A stretch of DNA of 64,000 bases from Rickettsiales bacterium (GCA_041396965.1 JAWKXN010000001.1:1984001-2048000); one strand, 5' to 3'; shown: positions 45,631-56,104, counted from the stretch's first letter. Made by a program: numbers and translations. The notes: generated by a model from the letters alone, not told the origin.

Positions 45631-46398
45631 ATGGGATTATTTGAATTATCACTATTTTTTGCGGTTACAGCCCTTGCCGGAGCGATAAATTCAGTCGCTG
45701 GAGGCGGCACTTTCCTTACATTTCCGGTATTTATAATGAATGGGCTTACCGCTTATCAGGCCAACATAATGAGTACCATAGCATTATGGCCGGGCACGAT
45801 AACCAGCGCCTATGGCTATAAAAACATACTTAATATTGATAGAAAACGCTTCACGCCACTACTTATCATTGGGCTAATAGGTGGAGCCGCCGGTTCTATT
45901 ACTTTCCTTAAAACATCTGATATATTTTTCAAACAGCTAGTCCCATATTTACTATTATCAGCGACCATCATCTTTACCTTTGGCAGAAATTTTATCGCTC
46001 TTCTGCATAAAAAACTCCCAAACAAACCCTCTGACAAAAATCAATATAATATTTTGGGCAATATATTTCAGCTTGTTATAGCTTTTTACGGAGGCTATTT
46101 TGGTGCTGGCATCGGAATATTAACCCTAGCTATGCTCCAACTTATTGGCTTTTCCAACATACATGAAATGAACGCCATTAAGACTATACTGGTCTGCGCA
46201 ATTAATTTCGTAACCGTAATAATTTTTATTATAAGCGGCGTTGTCGTTTGGAACTTAGCGGCGGTGATGATAGCTGGTGGAATGCTTGGCGGATATGTCG
46301 GCGCGAGAATCGCTCTAAAAATACCACCAAACTATGTCAGGATTTTTGTCAGCGTAATTGGTTTTTCCATGAGCTTGTATTTTTTTACGCGTAGCTAA
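45631..46398 (+). CDS. TSUP-family (TauE/SafE) permease
   Basis: This 255-residue membrane protein has about eight hydrophobic segments. Its start contains ALAGAINSVAGGGTFLTFPVF, the family signature, which is repeated in the second half (YGGYFGAGIGILTLAML). Members export or import sulfonates, sulfite or other organic anions. It is separate from its neighbours, and the substrate cannot be inferred. Confidence 0.85.
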   Translation: MGLFELSLFFAVTALAGAINSVAGGGTFLTFPVFIMNGLTAYQANIMSTIALWPGTITSAYGYKNILNIDRKRFTPLLIIGLIGGAAGSITFLKTSDIFFKQLVPYLLLSATIIFTFGRNFIALLHKKLPNKPSDKNQYNILGNIFQLVIAFYGGYFGAGIGILTLAMLQLIGFSNIHEMNAIKTILVCAINFVTVIIFIISGVVVWNLAAVMIAGGMLGGYVGARIALKIPPNYVRIFVSVIGFSMSLYFFTRS

Positions 46399-46481
46399 TT
46401 AATTTTATATTTATTGCTTGAGTAACTAGGAGCGCTTACATATAATCACTACGAGTAATCAAAAAGAAAAGGTATATTGTT

Positions 46482-47489
46482 ATGATTCAGTCAGCGTTTG
46501 TAGCATCAATGTCGGCAATGCCAGCAGCTAAAAAAGCTCACGTAATAGTGCTTGGAAATGAAAAAGGCGGTTCTGGAAAAACCACAACCTGCATGCATCT
46601 TATTGTCGCTCTTCTACGTCTTGGCTTTTCGGTGGGCACTATTGATATTGACTCACGTCAGCGCTCACTTTCTCGCTATTTGGAAAACCGCAGGCAAACC
46701 ACGCTAAAAGAAAATGTATCTCTGCCACAACCTCAACATATAGTGGTTCATCGCAGCACATTAAATATTATAAGAGACGCGGAGCGTGATGAAAGAGAAC
46801 GCTTTAATAAAGGCATAAAACGCCTAATTGACAACAATGATTTTGTTATTGTTGATAGTCCAGGAAATGATACTTTCCTCTCCCGCCTTGCCCATGCTCA
46901 CGCTGATACGGTTATTACCCCAATCAATGATAGCTTTGTGGATCTTGACGTCCTCGCCAACGTTGATGGTCACAGCATGAAAATAATTAAACCAAGTATT
47001 TACAGCGAAATGGTCTGGGAACAAAAATTAATGCGTGCTAAACGTGATGGTGGCTCTATTGAGTGGATAGTGATGCGTAACCGTTTGAGCAACATTGACG
47101 CTAAAAACAAACGCTTTATGACGCAAGCGACCAGTGAACTCGCAAGGCGTATCGGTTTTAGAGTGGCACCGGGATTTTCAGAGCGGGTTATTTTCCGTGA
47201 GATGTTCCTGCAAGGTCTTACCGTGTCTGACATAACCGAGATGAATAATGGCAAAGGTCTTTCTATGTCACATATCGCAGCCCGCCAAGAAGTGCGTGAC
47301 CTGCTTAAAACTCTGCGTATTCCTCTACTTGATGAAAAAATAAATAAGCCTCAAACCGATGAGGAAGAAGATAAAAACGACGCAGACACACCAAACGAAA
47401 CGCAAAGCAAAGAATCTATCAGCGGCGAAGTCGTAGAAGAATCGGAAGATAAAGAGCAAGAAAAAGAGTTAGAGGCGATGGCATCTTAA
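46482..47489 (+). CDS. mipZ: MipZ division-site ATPase
   Basis: This 335-residue ParA-like ATPase has VIVLGNEKGGSGKTTT as its Walker A, and DSFVDLDVL and WIVMRNRLS, which are close to Caulobacter MipZ. MipZ forms a bipolar gradient that confines FtsZ to mid-cell. The MipZ family is confined largely to alphaproteobacteria and gives the strongest taxonomic clue here. The acidic C-terminal tail (about residues 285-335, rich in Glu and Asp) is an extension on the usual length. Confidence 0.9.
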   Translation: MIQSAFVASMSAMPAAKKAHVIVLGNEKGGSGKTTTCMHLIVALLRLGFSVGTIDIDSRQRSLSRYLENRRQTTLKENVSLPQPQHIVVHRSTLNIIRDAERDERERFNKGIKRLIDNNDFVIVDSPGNDTFLSRLAHAHADTVITPINDSFVDLDVLANVDGHSMKIIKPSIYSEMVWEQKLMRAKRDGGSIEWIVMRNRLSNIDAKNKRFMTQATSELARRIGFRVAPGFSERVIFREMFLQGLTVSDITEMNNGKGLSMSHIAARQEVRDLLKTLRIPLLDEKINKPQTDEEEDKNDADTPNETQSKESISGEVVEESEDKEQEKELEAMAS

Positions 47490-47536
47490 CAAAGTCATAT
47501 GATACGCTAGACTCTTTCCATACAGCGCCTTAACTA

Positions 47537-49045
47537 TCAACTCCATCCACCGTAACTTGCCGGTTCTGGGTAGAGCTCTGCCATGCTTACTGATGTACCA
47601 TTTGATAGCACCACCCGTACATGTTTACGCTGTAACATACGCGGCTCAGGAACTCCACAAGAATGAGCGAGCATACACACTTCCTTATGCATATTATTCG
47701 CGTAATTCATTACCCGCACTGACTTATCCTCCAAATTAAGCCCATATTGTAACTTTTTATTATGAGTCGTAATCCCAGTTGGGCAGGTATTTTTATTACA
47801 TTGTAAAGCCTGAATACAGCCAAGAGCGAACATGAATCCTCGAGCCGACACCACAAAATCAGCTCCCACACAAAATGCCCATGCGACCTCTGATGGGTTT
47901 ATCAGCTTACCACTAGCGCATATTTTTATACGGTTCCTAAGCTTATACTCTTTAAGCTTATCAACAACTATCGGCAGACTCTCTTTAAGCGGCACTCCCA
48001 TATTATCAATCAAACTCATCGGCGCGGCACCAGTTCCACCATCAGCGCTATCAATCGTAATGAAATCTGGCGCGCTTTCTATACCCCTACTATTTACCTC
48101 AGAAAACAATAAATCAAAAAAATTGTAAGCTCCTACAACTGTCTTAAATCCAACTGGTTTTCCAGTCATATTGCGTATATAACTAATAACATCCAATAAA
48201 TCATCAACACTGCTAATATCGGGATGACGGTTTGGACTTATAGCGTCATGACGTACGGAAATGCCACGTATATCAGCGATCTCCTTAGTCACTTTAATAC
48301 CTGGAAGAATACCACCCTTACCAGGTTTCGCGCCCTGACTTAATTTTATCTCAAACATCTTAACTTGTTCGTGCGCGGCTACCGCTTTTAATTTCTCCTC
48401 ATCAAAGCCACCATCGGGCTTACGTACACCGAATTTTGCCGTACCAATCTGAAAAACAATATCAGCTCCTCCTTCAAGGTGGTAGGGTGACAAACCACCC
48501 TCACCAGTGTTAAGCCATATGCCAGCCATCTTCGCTCCTCTTGACAAAGCTCTTATCGCTGGAATGGAGATAGCTCCATAACTCATACCAGAAATATTAA
48601 ACAGTGAGCTGGTAACATATGGCTGCCTGCAATACTCTCCTATGGTAACGGCGGTAGGCTCGGTAGCATCCTCGTCAAGAGTTGGAAAAGAACCATTTAC
48701 AAAATAAATAGTACCAGCCGGACGCAGATCACGAGTAGATCCAAAAGCTATGGTACTATCCACATTTTTCGCCGCCCGATAAGCCCATGAACGCTCCGCC
48801 CGATTAAATGGCATCTCCTCACGATCTTGAGCAAAAAAATACTGACGGAAAAATTCCCCCAAATGCTCAAATAAATAACGAAATCTAGCGAGAACTGGGT
48901 AATTTCTCCTCAGTGTGCTTTTAGTCTGTGTTTTGTCTATCAGATAAGCGAAAAATACCCAAAGTACGACCAAACCAATCGTAAACACAAAAAGGTACGT
49001 TAAAAACTCTAATATACCGACAACGAATAGTGGCAAACGTTCCAT
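47537..49045 (-). CDS. Membrane-anchored glutamate-synthase-like FMN protein
   Basis: This 502-residue protein starts with one membrane segment (about residues 10-33). The rest matches the FMN-binding domain of the large subunit of glutamate synthase, with ITIDSADGGTGAAP, KICASGKL and the cysteine-containing CNKNTCPTGITTH, which resembles the 3Fe-4S binding region. It lacks the glutaminase and GXGXG domains of GltB, so it is a stand-alone homologue. The substrate is unknown. It converges with mipZ. Confidence 0.88.
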   Translation of the reverse strand: MERLPLFVVGILEFLTYLFVFTIGLVVLWVFFAYLIDKTQTKSTLRRNYPVLARFRYLFEHLGEFFRQYFFAQDREEMPFNRAERSWAYRAAKNVDSTIAFGSTRDLRPAGTIYFVNGSFPTLDEDATEPTAVTIGEYCRQPYVTSSLFNISGMSYGAISIPAIRALSRGAKMAGIWLNTGEGGLSPYHLEGGADIVFQIGTAKFGVRKPDGGFDEEKLKAVAAHEQVKMFEIKLSQGAKPGKGGILPGIKVTKEIADIRGISVRHDAISPNRHPDISSVDDLLDVISYIRNMTGKPVGFKTVVGAYNFFDLLFSEVNSRGIESAPDFITIDSADGGTGAAPMSLIDNMGVPLKESLPIVVDKLKEYKLRNRIKICASGKLINPSEVAWAFCVGADFVVSARGFMFALGCIQALQCNKNTCPTGITTHNKKLQYGLNLEDKSVRVMNYANNMHKEVCMLAHSCGVPEPRMLQRKHVRVVLSNGTSVSMAELYPEPASYGGWS

Positions 49046-49134
49046 GCCATCCCCATATTTTATAAAAATAGACCAAGTTCATTCTATACATAAAATATTA
49101 CCAATAAATGAACCTAAAACATAATATTGGATAG

Positions 49135-50025
49135 CTAAATATTTTTAATGGATTCCTTTTTCTTCTTCGCCTCACGGTAAGTTATATATATCGCGCTTAA
49201 GGCTATTACTATCGAACCTATTATCGTCTGAAAATCCAGAACCTCATCTAAAAACCTGTAAGCCATAATCGCTACAAAGATTAGCCGAGTAAAGTCAAAT
49301 GGCAATAAAACAACCATTTCCGAACGGGCAAAAGCACGCGCCATTAATAAATGGCCACAAGTAGAGGCAAGGGAGATCATAAATATAATATATAGCTGTT
49401 CTACATTTACATCTCCCCAAAAAGGAATAGCTATGGGAATAGACCACATCAGCATGAAAAATGACATGTAAAATACCATTGTCTCTGGTTTCTCGCTACT
49501 GGACAGACTCTTAATCATAACACCGGATCCCGCGATAAGAAGAGCGGAGACAAGAGCTACCCATGCCTCAGAACCAATTCCACCGGTGTCAGGACGTAAT
49601 ATTATCAGCACCCCCAAAAATCCGGTAAATATCGCCGCCCATCTATGTATACCAACCCTCTCTCCAAGAAAAATAATGGCAAGTATCGCGGAAAATATAG
49701 GAATAATAAATGAAATAGCCGTAACCAGCGTAACCGGCATAATGCTTATAGCATAAAACCATAACTCCATAGCGCATATCCCGAAAGTCGCTCGCCAAAA
49801 ATGTCCAGACATTCGGTTACTATGAAAATCCGGCTTAACTCTACGCGTAAGAAGCGCACTCCAGATCAACACTATTACAATACTGCAAATATGCCTTATC
49901 GCCACCGCCTGCGTAAAATGAATATCCTTGCCAAGTATTTTGATGAATATAACCGTAACCGACATACAAAACATAGCGGCAAGCATATATAAAATAGCTA
50001 TATTATTTTTAACAAAATCAGACAT
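49135..50025 (-). CDS. EamA/DMT-family transporter
   Basis: This 296-residue protein has ten predicted membrane segments in two repeated EamA domains. Typical features are the conserved AxxFLGERVGxHRWAAIxxGFxGVLxxLRP stretch at the end of the first repeat and the matching end of the second. Members of the family export or import metabolites such as amino acids or nucleotide sugars. The specificity is unknown. Confidence 0.85.
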   Translation of the reverse strand: MSDFVKNNIAILYMLAAMFCMSVTVIFIKILGKDIHFTQAVAIRHICSIVIVLIWSALLTRRVKPDFHSNRMSGHFWRATFGICAMELWFYAISIMPVTLVTAISFIIPIFSAILAIIFLGERVGIHRWAAIFTGFLGVLIILRPDTGGIGSEAWVALVSALLIAGSGVMIKSLSSSEKPETMVFYMSFFMLMWSIPIAIPFWGDVNVEQLYIIFMISLASTCGHLLMARAFARSEMVVLLPFDFTRLIFVAIMAYRFLDEVLDFQTIIGSIVIALSAIYITYREAKKKKESIKNI

Positions 50026-50125
50026 AGATTATATGTCTAACAAAATATAATAACTAGACAATATAATATTTTGATGACGCCGCGTGGCAAGTGTTGAAAT
50101 TATTTTTAATAATACAATATTATAG

Positions 50126-51187
50126 CTAACTAAAGCACCGCCCGATTATAGCGTCTGGAATATCGGTAAGTGATACTACTTTTTCTACCGCCCCTATCTC
50201 ATAAGCAGCTCGCGGCATACCGTATACCACGCAACTAGCCTCATTCTGCCCTATGGTAAACGCTCCTGCCTGCCTAAGACGCAACAGACCCTCAGCCCCG
50301 TCTTTTCCCATACCGGTCAGAATAATCGCGAGCACCGCATCTCCCAGTATTTCCCGCACAGAATCAAACATTACATCAACTGATGGTTTATGATTATTGA
50401 CCGGCGGATCATCAGTGACTTTACAGATAAATTTTCCATATTTTTCTATAATCATAAGCTGCTTTCCACCAGCGGCGATACACGCCATACCTCTTTTAAG
50501 CTCCATACCATCTGCCGCCTCATAAACCGGAAAAGCGCAGGAAGCGGAAATTCTCCTTGCGAAACTATCGGTAAATACCGGCGGCATATGCTGAGTTATA
50601 ACAATCGGTGGCAAATTATCCGGTAAGTGAGGAAGTATATCACTAAGAGTCTCAACTCCACCAGTTGACGCGCCAATAGCTATAAGCTTAGGAGCATGTG
50701 CTGACACAACTCTTTTCAGATTTATTGGTATAGACGGTCTTTTAATTGCCTTATTACTATAATTTTTAATCCCCATTTTCGCGCCTGCCGCTTTTTTAAC
50801 AGCTAAACATAATTCAGCCGCGAATTCCTGCAAAGCTTGCGGGGTTTTTTGCTCAGGCTTACCAATACACTCAACCGCTCCAATCTGCAAAGCCCGTATC
50901 GCCGTATCAGTACCCTTGCCGGTAAGCGTTGAAATCATTACCACCGGCATCGGTCTGAGACTCATTATTTTTTCCAAGAAAGTAAGCCCATCCATTTTTG
51001 GCATTTCCACGTCAAGCGTAATTACGTCCGGATTTAATTTCTTTATTTTCTCCCGCCCGTCAAAGGGATCAAAAGCCGTTCCAACCACATTAATCTCTGG
51101 GTCTTCTGATAACATCTCAGAAAGCATCTGCCTGATAAAAGCCGAATCATCAATAATAAGAACTGAAATATCTTTCATATCATCCAA
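50126..51187 (-). CDS. cheB: Chemotaxis methylesterase/glutaminase CheB
   Basis: This 353-residue protein has an N-terminal receiver domain with the phospho-Asp in ITLDVEMPKMDG. The C-terminal methylesterase domain has the triad: Ser in IGASTGG, His in ITQHMPP and Asp in GMGKDGAEG. Phosphorylation by CheA activates removal of methyl groups from receptors. It ends the chemotaxis operon, 13 bases after cheD. Confidence 0.96.
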   Translation of the reverse strand: MDDMKDISVLIIDDSAFIRQMLSEMLSEDPEINVVGTAFDPFDGREKIKKLNPDVITLDVEMPKMDGLTFLEKIMSLRPMPVVMISTLTGKGTDTAIRALQIGAVECIGKPEQKTPQALQEFAAELCLAVKKAAGAKMGIKNYSNKAIKRPSIPINLKRVVSAHAPKLIAIGASTGGVETLSDILPHLPDNLPPIVITQHMPPVFTDSFARRISASCAFPVYEAADGMELKRGMACIAAGGKQLMIIEKYGKFICKVTDDPPVNNHKPSVDVMFDSVREILGDAVLAIILTGMGKDGAEGLLRLRQAGAFTIGQNEASCVVYGMPRAAYEIGAVEKVVSLTDIPDAIIGRCFS

Positions 51188-51200
51188 CCTACTGACCTGT

Positions 51201-51845
51201 CTAAAACAATTCTATATCAGTATCTATACGTTTACTAACCACCTTATATTCATATAAAGCCTCCTCAGCGACCACCACCATATCCTCCTTACGACGGAGA
51301 AAACGCATCATAACCTTGCCGCTACACGGGTAATAATTAACCTTGCGTGGATAATTTCCCTCCAAATCCTCAGACTCTATTTTAAGACCTTCCTTATGCA
51401 GGAATTCACGTATAAATTTAGCGTTCTTAGTACCGATAAGTGAATAGTTACTGAGTACATTACCGCCACCAAACACCTTAACCTCAAGCCTATCTTTCCT
51501 ACCGCCCGACTTTATTATCTCATTTATCAACCTCTCCATAGCAAACATTCCATAACGAGTTGAATCATTGCCAAGAGCGTCCATAGTGCCATCACCAGGT
51601 AATAAAAAATGATTCATTCCACCAACCCCAACCTCAGGATCCCTTATACAAGCGGACACACACGAGCCTAGTATGGTAGAAATCATCTCATCTTTTGATT
51701 TTGACACATACCAATCACCAGAAAAAATTTTTATCACGTTTATCTTTTCTTTAGCGTCATAAAATCTTCTACTACTATGAAAGTAATCAGAGATTGGGGG
51801 TTCTACTCTGTTTTCAATCTTATGAGTTATACCGGCGACAGCCAT
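51201..51845 (-). CDS. cheD: Receptor glutamine deamidase CheD
   Basis: This 214-residue protein has the catalytic Cys in LGSCVSACI and the His in GGMNHFLLPG, followed by RYGMFAMERLINEI. CheD deamidates receptor glutamines and helps adaptation. Its start overlaps the cheR stop by one base (TAATG). About 55 residues precede the core domain, with no recognised motif. Confidence 0.92.
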   Translation of the reverse strand: MAVAGITHKIENRVEPPISDYFHSSRRFYDAKEKINVIKIFSGDWYVSKSKDEMISTILGSCVSACIRDPEVGVGGMNHFLLPGDGTMDALGNDSTRYGMFAMERLINEIIKSGGRKDRLEVKVFGGGNVLSNYSLIGTKNAKFIREFLHKEGLKIESEDLEGNYPRKVNYYPCSGKVMMRFLRRKEDMVVVAEEALYEYKVVSKRIDTDIELF

Positions 51846-52699
51846 TAACGTATCTTCCTATATATTGTACGTCCTATTAGCTCAAAACGGTCGGTTATAT
51901 TATGTAAATTCTCTGAATGCCCTATATATAAACAACCATCATGCTTAATTAAATTGGCTATTCTGTTAAATAGAACCCTTTGTGTATCCTTATCAAAATA
52001 AATAACTACATTACGGCAAAACACAGCATCAAACATACCGGTCATAGGCCAGTCTTCCAACAGATTAAGCTGCTTAAACGCAATCATCTTCCTTAAATAA
52101 TCTGACATCATGATCTCGTCACCACAATCAGATACAGCAACATCCTTACGATATTTTTCAGCTATATTGGCAAGCTGACTTATATCATAGCGACCAGACC
52201 TGCCAGTATTTAACATATTAGTATCAATATCAGTGGCAAGAATACGCGCGTCCCAAGAGAGTATATCATTAATAGCGGATTTTATGGTCATGGCTATAGA
52301 GTAAGCTTCCATCCCCGCCGAACAACCTGCCGACCATATCCTAAGCCTATCCTGCCTACCGGCGCGTTTTGAAAATGGCAATATAACATTATCATGTAGA
52401 TGCTCAAAATGATGACTCTCACGAAAAAACTTCGTAAGATTCGTAGTTATGGCATTTACCATGTTACCAATCTCAACACCCTCACTATCGGCCATCACTA
52501 ACTTACAATAGTCAGCGAAACTACTAAGACCAAGCTGGCGTAACCTACGGGTAAGTCGTGAGTAAACCATATTTTTCTTACCAGCGGAAAGAACTATGCC
52601 CGTCTTTTTATTGGCAAGTTCAGCAAGAAAAGAAAATTCCTTGTCACTAAACGCGAACTCCCTATCCTCATTCGCTTCCTTTAGCTGTTGCAAAGTCAT
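51845..52699 (-). CDS. cheR: Chemotaxis receptor methyltransferase CheR
   Basis: This protein of about 284 residues starts at MTLQQL (ATG 52699), where GAGG lies eight bases upstream. The longer frame to 52726 would overlap the MCP gene. An N-terminal helical domain precedes the SAM-binding motif WSAGCSAGMEAYSIAM and the FCRNVVIYFD motif. It methylates receptor glutamates. The MCP upstream ends in a pentapeptide that can dock this enzyme. Confidence 0.95.
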   Translation of the reverse strand: MTLQQLKEANEDREFAFSDKEFSFLAELANKKTGIVLSAGKKNMVYSRLTRRLRQLGLSSFADYCKLVMADSEGVEIGNMVNAITTNLTKFFRESHHFEHLHDNVILPFSKRAGRQDRLRIWSAGCSAGMEAYSIAMTIKSAINDILSWDARILATDIDTNMLNTGRSGRYDISQLANIAEKYRKDVAVSDCGDEIMMSDYLRKMIAFKQLNLLEDWPMTGMFDAVFCRNVVIYFDKDTQRVLFNRIANLIKHDGCLYIGHSENLHNITDRFELIGRTIYRKIR

Positions 52700-52710
52700 A
52701 GTTATAACCT

Positions 52711-55512
52711 CTAAAACTCTTTCCAATCAGCATCATACGAAGAATCGTCCCCAACAGCTTTACTAGAAGAAATTTTAGCAACCTTTTTATCATCCATAGG
52801 CGGAGCGACCCTTTTCTTCACCTGATTATTTACCGCCGCTAACTTTGGTTTTTTGTCGGAAAAATCCATTGCTTCTTTCTCATTACCAACAGAATCATCA
52901 AGCCTAAAGAAACTCATTAATTTCTCTAGCTGATGCGCTTGATCTACCATAGATTGAGCGGCTGCCGTATTTTCCTCAACTAAAGCGGCGTTCTGCTGAG
53001 TGACTTCATCCATCTGAGTAATCGCTGTATTAATCTCATCAATACCAGTCGCTTGTTCCTTACTAGCGGATGCTATCTCAGACACAATCCCGCTTACCTG
53101 ACGTACGGACTCAACTATGCCTTTTAGAGTATCGCCAGCTTGGTTTACGAGTACAGCACCATTTTTGACCTGCTGTTCACTCTCATTAATTAGAGCTTTA
53201 ATTTCTTTTGAGGCAGAAGCTGAGCGACCAGCCAAAGAACGCACCTCAGAAGCTACCACCGCGAATCCTTTACCAGCGTCTCCAGCCCTTGCCGCCTCAA
53301 CAGCAGCATTGAGAGCCAAAAGATTTGTCTGGAACGCTATCTCGTCAATAACCCCTATAATATCAGAAATTTTCTGTGACGATTGCTCAATACTAGACAT
53401 AGCGCAGACGGCTTCTTCCACTACTTTTCCACCTTCTCCAGCTACTTTATTCGCTTTTTCTGAAAGACCGTTAGCTTCAATAGCGTTGTTAGAATTCTGT
53501 TTTACCGTGCCAGTTATCTCTTCCATAGAAGCCGCGGTTTCCTCAAGTGAGGAGGCCTGCTCTTCAGTACGCTGTGATAGATCCGTACTACCCGAAGCTA
53601 TCTCGCTAGCGGCTGAATTCACTGACTGAGCTGACTCTATGATCTGTCTGACCATATCATAAAGTTTAGTAATCGTGCTATCTAGAGCATCACGAATAGC
53701 GGCAAATGAACCTTCATAATCACCTTCCATTTTAACGGTAAGATTACCGGTAGAAAGCTCACCAAGCACCATAATCGCCTTATTAATCGGCTCAACTATA
53801 GTATCCATAAGTTGGTTCATACTGACCGCGAGTTCTTTATAAAAACCATCAAACTGTTCAGCGTTTATCCGTTTACTCAAATCACCTTTTGTCGCGAAAG
53901 AGATAAGCTCATTAATTTTTTCCTGAGCTAATTTTACTGACTCTTCATTCCTTACCTCGTCAGTTATCACCATCCAATCAACAAAAGCTCCTTGAAATGA
54001 ACCATCTCGGCTTGGAAGAGCGTTAGCGTTGAGTGACAACCATTGATCACCAATCGGAAATTTAGCTCGGTGTGGCAATTTTGAGTTATCAGCTAGCAGC
54101 TTACGCTGATGAGCTGGATTCTTATGGAAAATGTCAATATTAGCGCCAACCACTTCATTAATAGAGATCGGTAGGAACTTCTCAACTTTCTTAAGAGACT
54201 CAAGAGTAGATTTATTAGCGTAGGTAATATTATACTCCTTATCACAAAGCATAACCGGTGTAGAAAGGTTATCCAACATTGACTGTTGCAATACACTCTT
54301 CTCAACCGACTTCCTAAGCTCTATCATCCCCCGTGTGAGCTGACCTATCTCATCGGAATTACCTGAGTCTTGTATATCAAGTGAATAGTCGCCATCAGCT
54401 AGAGCTTTGGTAACATCAGTTGATTTCCGCAGCGGCTTACTCGCAATATTACCAATAAACAGGCCTATAGCGGCAACTATAGCTGCTGTAACCGCTATTA
54501 TGACATATAATATATCTTTGGTGCTGTTAATATCAGCAAATACCTCCGAGCTTGGGATACGCACTAACGCTGACCAGCCAAGACCAGGATAGTCATCTAC
54601 ACCTTTACTATGTGAATAACCAACTGCCTGCTCTATTTTCTTACGGACATTAACAGAAAGCATCGCTCCGCTATTACCCTTTACCGCCTCCTGAGCAGCC
54701 TCGACACCTCTAGTGGCAAGATTAAATTTCCCAATTATTTCAGCCTGTCTTACATATTTATCAGACTTAAAGTTACCAGGATCATAATCAACTATTATAT
54801 TTCCTTCCTTGTCTATAATCTGTATTTCAGTTCCAGCGTTACCTTTTTTCTTCTCACTTTCATAAGTGGCGGCGACAATTTTTTCTACCAGAGAAAAATC
54901 CACAAAATTCACCCATACACCGATCATTTTTCCGCTATGATCATATACTGGCGCAGAAAAAGTTATCACATAACCATCTTCCCCATCATAGACATCCGAT
55001 ACTAATTTCTCAAAATTAGCTTGTTCAACTACTGTACCATCAGCACCATTACCCTTACTGAATTCCTTGTTTACAGACTTCTTAAACCATGCGGCATCGC
55101 TAAAATTTCTATCGTAGATAGTAGATACAGAAAGTTCCTTTCCTCCATTATTAATTGTATTAACCGCAGCGACCTTTCCTTCCATATCCACAAGCATCAT
55201 CATCTTGTAAATTCTATAATTTTTTATATAGGAGTTCATCGCTGATACAAGATACGATTCTTTATTATACCAGTTATAAACATCTCTAGCCGCGTTGTTA
55301 ACGGCAAATGCTTGCACGTCACCGTAACGTTCCATAAGATTATTATCTATCAGCTTATTAACCGAATTAGCGACCGTGTGCATTTCACCAAGCCTTAATT
55401 CTTTCATTTCCTCGAGCTTATTAAAAATTATGGGCATTACGGCGAGAACCGGCAGCAACCCAAAAACAAGCAATAGAATTATAAGCTTGGTACGAATATT
55501 AAAACGAAACAT
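52711..55512 (-). CDS. Methyl-accepting chemotaxis protein with Cache, HAMP and PAS domains
   Basis: This 933-residue receptor has a membrane helix (about 7-29), a long periplasmic Cache-type sensor (about 35-335), a second helix (about 340-360) and a HAMP domain. A PAS-like domain follows (about 415-525). Next come a second HAMP-like region and the signalling coiled coil, with the hairpin tip EIAFQTNLLALNAAVEAARA. The last residues DWKEF fit the xWxxF pentapeptide that tethers CheR and CheB. The ligand is unknown. It is the only receptor encoded in this operon. Confidence 0.95.
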   Translation of the reverse strand: MFRFNIRTKLIILLLVFGLLPVLAVMPIIFNKLEEMKELRLGEMHTVANSVNKLIDNNLMERYGDVQAFAVNNAARDVYNWYNKESYLVSAMNSYIKNYRIYKMMMLVDMEGKVAAVNTINNGGKELSVSTIYDRNFSDAAWFKKSVNKEFSKGNGADGTVVEQANFEKLVSDVYDGEDGYVITFSAPVYDHSGKMIGVWVNFVDFSLVEKIVAATYESEKKKGNAGTEIQIIDKEGNIIVDYDPGNFKSDKYVRQAEIIGKFNLATRGVEAAQEAVKGNSGAMLSVNVRKKIEQAVGYSHSKGVDDYPGLGWSALVRIPSSEVFADINSTKDILYVIIAVTAAIVAAIGLFIGNIASKPLRKSTDVTKALADGDYSLDIQDSGNSDEIGQLTRGMIELRKSVEKSVLQQSMLDNLSTPVMLCDKEYNITYANKSTLESLKKVEKFLPISINEVVGANIDIFHKNPAHQRKLLADNSKLPHRAKFPIGDQWLSLNANALPSRDGSFQGAFVDWMVITDEVRNEESVKLAQEKINELISFATKGDLSKRINAEQFDGFYKELAVSMNQLMDTIVEPINKAIMVLGELSTGNLTVKMEGDYEGSFAAIRDALDSTITKLYDMVRQIIESAQSVNSAASEIASGSTDLSQRTEEQASSLEETAASMEEITGTVKQNSNNAIEANGLSEKANKVAGEGGKVVEEAVCAMSSIEQSSQKISDIIGVIDEIAFQTNLLALNAAVEAARAGDAGKGFAVVASEVRSLAGRSASASKEIKALINESEQQVKNGAVLVNQAGDTLKGIVESVRQVSGIVSEIASASKEQATGIDEINTAITQMDEVTQQNAALVEENTAAAQSMVDQAHQLEKLMSFFRLDDSVGNEKEAMDFSDKKPKLAAVNNQVKKRVAPPMDDKKVAKISSSKAVGDDSSYDADWKEF

Positions 55513-55548
55513 ATAAAAACCCTTTCTGGAACCATTTAATAATAAAAT

Positions 55549-56079
55549 CTAAGCTACTTTCTCAAGAATATGCTCTATCTGCTCACCATCAAATAAATGC
55601 TCAACATCAAGCAAGACAACCATTCTGTTATCCAACGAAATTAGACCATTTATGTAATCTGAATCCATGTGACTATCACCTGATGGAGCTGGCTTTATCT
55701 GCTGTGTATCAACATCCAAAATATCAGATACCGTATCAACCAAAATGCCAATGTTACGACTTTCTATAGCAAGCACTATAACCACATGCTTTGGTGTAAC
55801 CTCCGTTTCTCCTTGATGAAATCTTGTCCTAAGATCAAATATTGGGATAATAGCTCCCCTCAAATTCATCACTCCACGCATATAATCCTGAGAGTTAGGA
55901 AGACGGGTTGTCGGTGTCCATCCCTTAATTTCCAGCACAGTCATTATATCAACGCCATATTCCTCATCCCCCACCGTAAAGGTAAGAAATTGCTGAAAAT
56001 TTCCTTTCACCGCACTGACCTTATTTTCTAGTTCCTGATTACCTTCAGAATTCCCAGTCATATTTTCCCTCTTCTTCAC
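55549..56079 (-). CDS. cheW: Chemotaxis adaptor CheW
   Basis: This 176-residue adaptor links CheA to receptors. The CheW fold is evident from FLTFTVGDEEYGVDIMTVLEI, LRGAIIPIFDLR and GILVDTVSDILDV. About 25 extra residues precede the domain. It lies between cheA (25 bases) and the MCP (36 bases), consistent with one operon. Confidence 0.95.
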   Translation of the reverse strand: MKKRENMTGNSEGNQELENKVSAVKGNFQQFLTFTVGDEEYGVDIMTVLEIKGWTPTTRLPNSQDYMRGVMNLRGAIIPIFDLRTRFHQGETEVTPKHVVIVLAIESRNIGILVDTVSDILDVDTQQIKPAPSGDSHMDSDYINGLISLDNRMVVLLDVEHLFDGEQIEHILEKVA

Positions 56080-56104
56080 TTAAAAATTTTAATTATACTT
56101 ACGG

